Positions 61,397-64,000 of a DNA stretch of 64,000 nucleotides are shown one piece after another; within the stretch, counting starts at the first letter, position 1, and every line of letters begins with the position of its first letter. Source of the stretch: Parascedosporium putredinis (Eukaryota; Ascomycota; Sordariomycetes; Microascales; Microascaceae). The notes below the pieces were generated by a model, which saw nothing but the letters and a program-made list of their open reading frames with translations, searched no databases and was not told where the DNA came from. The DNA is taken from assembly GCA_949357655.1 (NCBI GenBank), contig CASHTG010000015.1:682001-746000 (forward strand). Direction: 5' to 3'. A program made the translations under genes and the position numbers.

Positions 61397-64000
61397 CAAT
61401 TAAATGTACTGGACTGATCAGTGTATCTTATCGCTTCTTGTACCATCTAACAAATTATTTTAATGTTCTTTTTGCTGGCGTTCATCAAAGATACCCAACT
61501 CTGGAGTTAGTGGAAGGGACATACCATTTAGATAGTACCGAGGAAGATAGACTCAACATTGATGAATTCATTTTCTGCCTTATTGTTTTAACTCTCTCCC
61601 GCTATGAGCATTGAGCATAAATCGAGTATCAGGCTGAGCGGATGTATAAAATTCTAAGCCAATCGAGCAAGGAGAGGAGGCGCGATTGGAGCGGGGGCGG
61701 TTTTCTTTTCTCTCTTCCCTTCTCTCTTCTTCTTTTTGTTGGTCCAAGGCTGGCGCTTCTCGCGCAAATCGTAAGAGCGAAGCGACAGGACGGATGCGAC
61801 ACTTGTCTCCCTGGTGGCCGCGTTGAGACCTGGGAACTCGACTCGAAGCCTTGACCGAGTTCCTGTGATCTAGCATATGCGTTGGGCCTCCCACATGCAA
61901 GCGAGTAGTGATATATAGGCCCAATACCTCAGTACAATTATGAACAGCGCTCAAGCTTCGACAGGTATAGGTAGAAAAGAGGCTAACCAGCGTCCCTCCC
62001 CGCGGCCGAGGCCAAGGCCTGGACGGCATGAGGAACTTACGGATTGCACGCAGCACACAGCGTGCTTCATGCTATCGCTTGTTTAGCTCACCTTGTGCAA
62101 CTTGCTCAACAATCCTATTGCGCTATCAGTCTCGTTTTGCTTTTCTCCCCTATTTGGCTCTTTTTGTTGCCTTTCTCTCTCGTTCATCTTTGACTATGGC
62201 TTACGTGTATTCTAGGGGTGGCACACCACATTTGGGGGTGTGCAAGGCTGTCCCCCAGCGCGGCGATATAGCCGCCTAGCCTTCACGACAAGTGCGCACG
62301 TATGTACCGCATCTTTTTGTTGGGTTCGTTATCTGATGCCTCTCGAAACGGCGGTGTAGATGCCACAATAATAGAAATAAGGAGAGAAAGGGAGGGGGCA
62401 ATCGGTGGAAAGGGCGAACAAAGAGTGCAAGAGGCAAATCACGGCGGAGAAGCCGGATGACTCGATGGCTATATGGCAAGCTAGGTTAACTCTCGTTGGC
62501 CGCTTGTCGAATATAGGCAGGAAGGCCGCGAGCGAGTTAGACTTGCTGGACCTAGTTGGCAGACATGCTGGTGTTAAATATGGGCCACATACACGAAAGT
62601 GCAAGCGCACATCCGACCAATGTTTGACCACTCCATGCAGACCTGCGTGTACTGCGCCCCTCCCCTTCGGTTCACTTTGATCCTACGGCTGCGGCGGAAG
62701 ATATGACCTGGCACAGCGCCAGAGTTGTGACCCGTGATACGAGGCGGACGCATGTATGTGGCCGTCTGCTGCGGAGAGCATATGTGGGTTTGCATAGACT
62801 GTTTCCTCATTCGATCTCACATCAACGCAAGGAGGGGGCAGCCGGGGAATACGGAACGCGGACGGATTGCGGATTGGATTGTGCGGATGCTAGGACGCTG
62901 TTCTCCTGGCTTGCCGTCGGGAATTAGGGTTGAGAGCCGCTGAGAGTGATGGATGCCGAGTCCTCCGAGGCGGTGTAGAAGCCTGCTTAGAAAGAGCCCC
63001 TTCCTTCACCCTGCGCGCCCCATTACACGGGACCCTCGACCAGTCAGCCGCCTTGGCCCTCCAAGCGCTTACCTCGAACAGCCGCCATCCCTATGGTATG
63101 GCGGCAGGGCTGACCTACGAAAGGGAAAATGGCCTGGTGGGAAGGGGAGGGGAAGCGGCAAGGGGGGCTGCTCACGGCACTTGACGAAGCGAGGGCGTTG
63201 GGAAACGGCCGGAAAAACAAGCCGGAACTCTGCGTGGGACCAAGCGCCCTTTGTCCACGTGTGTCCCGCTTGGGACAAGGGAGACGGGAAACCCTTGGGT
63301 TTCATGCATCCATAGATCCATGCATGGCAAGATCGTACCAAAGGTTCTCGAATGGTGTGTTCAGAGCAGGGCTTGAATGCCGGGAGAGAGCACAGACTTG
63401 GACCGATCTTCTCCCTTAGGGTCCATCCGATCTGGGGAGTGTGTGTGTGGGGAGGTGCAGACCTGATCTTGAAATACCACTCCCGGCTGTGATCCCCTTC
63501 TCGTCGCGAAACGGGGCCCTCGGAAAACCCTACAAAGGACCGAAGACACCATACGAGCCGAACTGGAAGGTGCACTCCACTAGAGCGAGGAAAGGGAAGG
63601 AGAAAAGGACCAAAGAAAAGAAGGGGATGGTGGAAAAATGGAAAGATCGAACCTTGCCTCCGTGCCGAGTCGCCAAGTCGCCAAGTCGCCCAGACGGCCA
63701 AGCTCATTGAAGCTCATGCGGTTCACGCTTAGCTACGCCCGATGAGCGAGCACGCCGCTTCCTCTGTTTCCTCTGCTTCCTCTGTGGAGATGGAACAATT
63801 TCTAGGATGGACAGTCAGCGCGTTGGAAGCCTGTGACTCCCCTCCTTCTTCTTTCCTCCCGCTCCCCCGGCCTCCTCATAGTCTCATGAGGTGGTGTAAC
63901 TAGGCTTGCGTCCGGCTACATCGCATGAATGCGTGCGCCCAGAAGGGAAGGCCGGCAGGTAACAGCACAGAACAGCCTGCCGGAATCTGAAGCTTGGCGA

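Larger units (their letters stand above)
58431..64000. other. Gene-poor right end, 5.6 kb
   Basis: It begins with the aminotransferase promoter. No conserved protein or RNA can be read. Contents: palindromes at 59028-59061 and 61375-61396, C/T-rich tandem sequence at 59433-59500, a Thr/Ala/Asn-rich 83-codon open frame at 60765-61016 (not called as a gene), and G/A-rich sequence at 63590-63640. The 212-codon minus-strand frame at 63069-63707 has no recognisable domain. Confidence 0.5.

Noticed and set aside
63069..63707. 212-codon minus-strand open frame
   Set aside because: No domain, no signal, random-looking composition and no intron or promoter support.

Overview
The window is nuclear DNA of a filamentous ascomycete, most likely a Sordariomycete. 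The evidence is short spliceosomal introns (about 50-200 bp, GT..AG, CTAAC/CTGAC-type branch sites), single-gene transcription units on both strands, and typical Pezizomycotina proteins: ATG22, a DUF2406 protein, a three-repeat GRGGAGN (DUF3602) protein, a CYP52-like P450, and GH10 and GH20 enzymes. I cannot name the species. There are 13 protein genes and one tRNA. I see no rRNA, CRISPR array, intact transposon or recognisable secondary-metabolite cluster.

Layout: a BAH-PHD chromatin reader (451-2287, -), ATG22 vacuolar transporter (4352-6374, -), intron-containing tRNA-Tyr (6947-7034, -), GH10 xylanase (10070-11252, +), DUF3602 protein (12278-13315, -), Fun30-type SNF2 remodeller (16483-19639, -), VMA21 (20685-21258, +), DUF2406 protein (22443-23760, -), a gene-empty 9.2 kb, ribosomal protein eL33 (32978-33791, -), divergent MED14 (34918-38435, +), HEM14 protoporphyrinogen oxidase (39224-41275, -), NAB2-type CCCH protein (42489-44121, -), gene-empty 4.9 kb, GH20 hexosaminidase (49029-50973, +), CYP52-like P450 (54268-55974, +), Aro8-like aminotransferase (56297-58430, -), and a gene-poor right end.

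Most genes are housekeeping and look like an ordinary chromosome-arm assortment, not a pathway. Loose themes are vacuole and V-ATPase function (ATG22, VMA21), chromatin and transcription (BAH-PHD, FUN30, MED14, NAB2), and secreted polysaccharide hydrolases (GH10, GH20).

The dominant oddity is technical. Eleven of the 13 protein genes carry one or more single-base frameshifts (about 35 in all), nearly always in short homopolymers; conserved protein continues in the next frame each time. The simplest reading is uncorrected indels in the assembly, not pseudogenes. The spans below are the reconstructed genes. Biologically notable are a 6-nt micro-exon in ATG22, a 10-nt micro-exon in eL33, a roughly 27-unit GAA-type repeat inside the HEM14 intron, and a set of short palindromes with ATTGATGGATCC-like cores in intergenic DNA.
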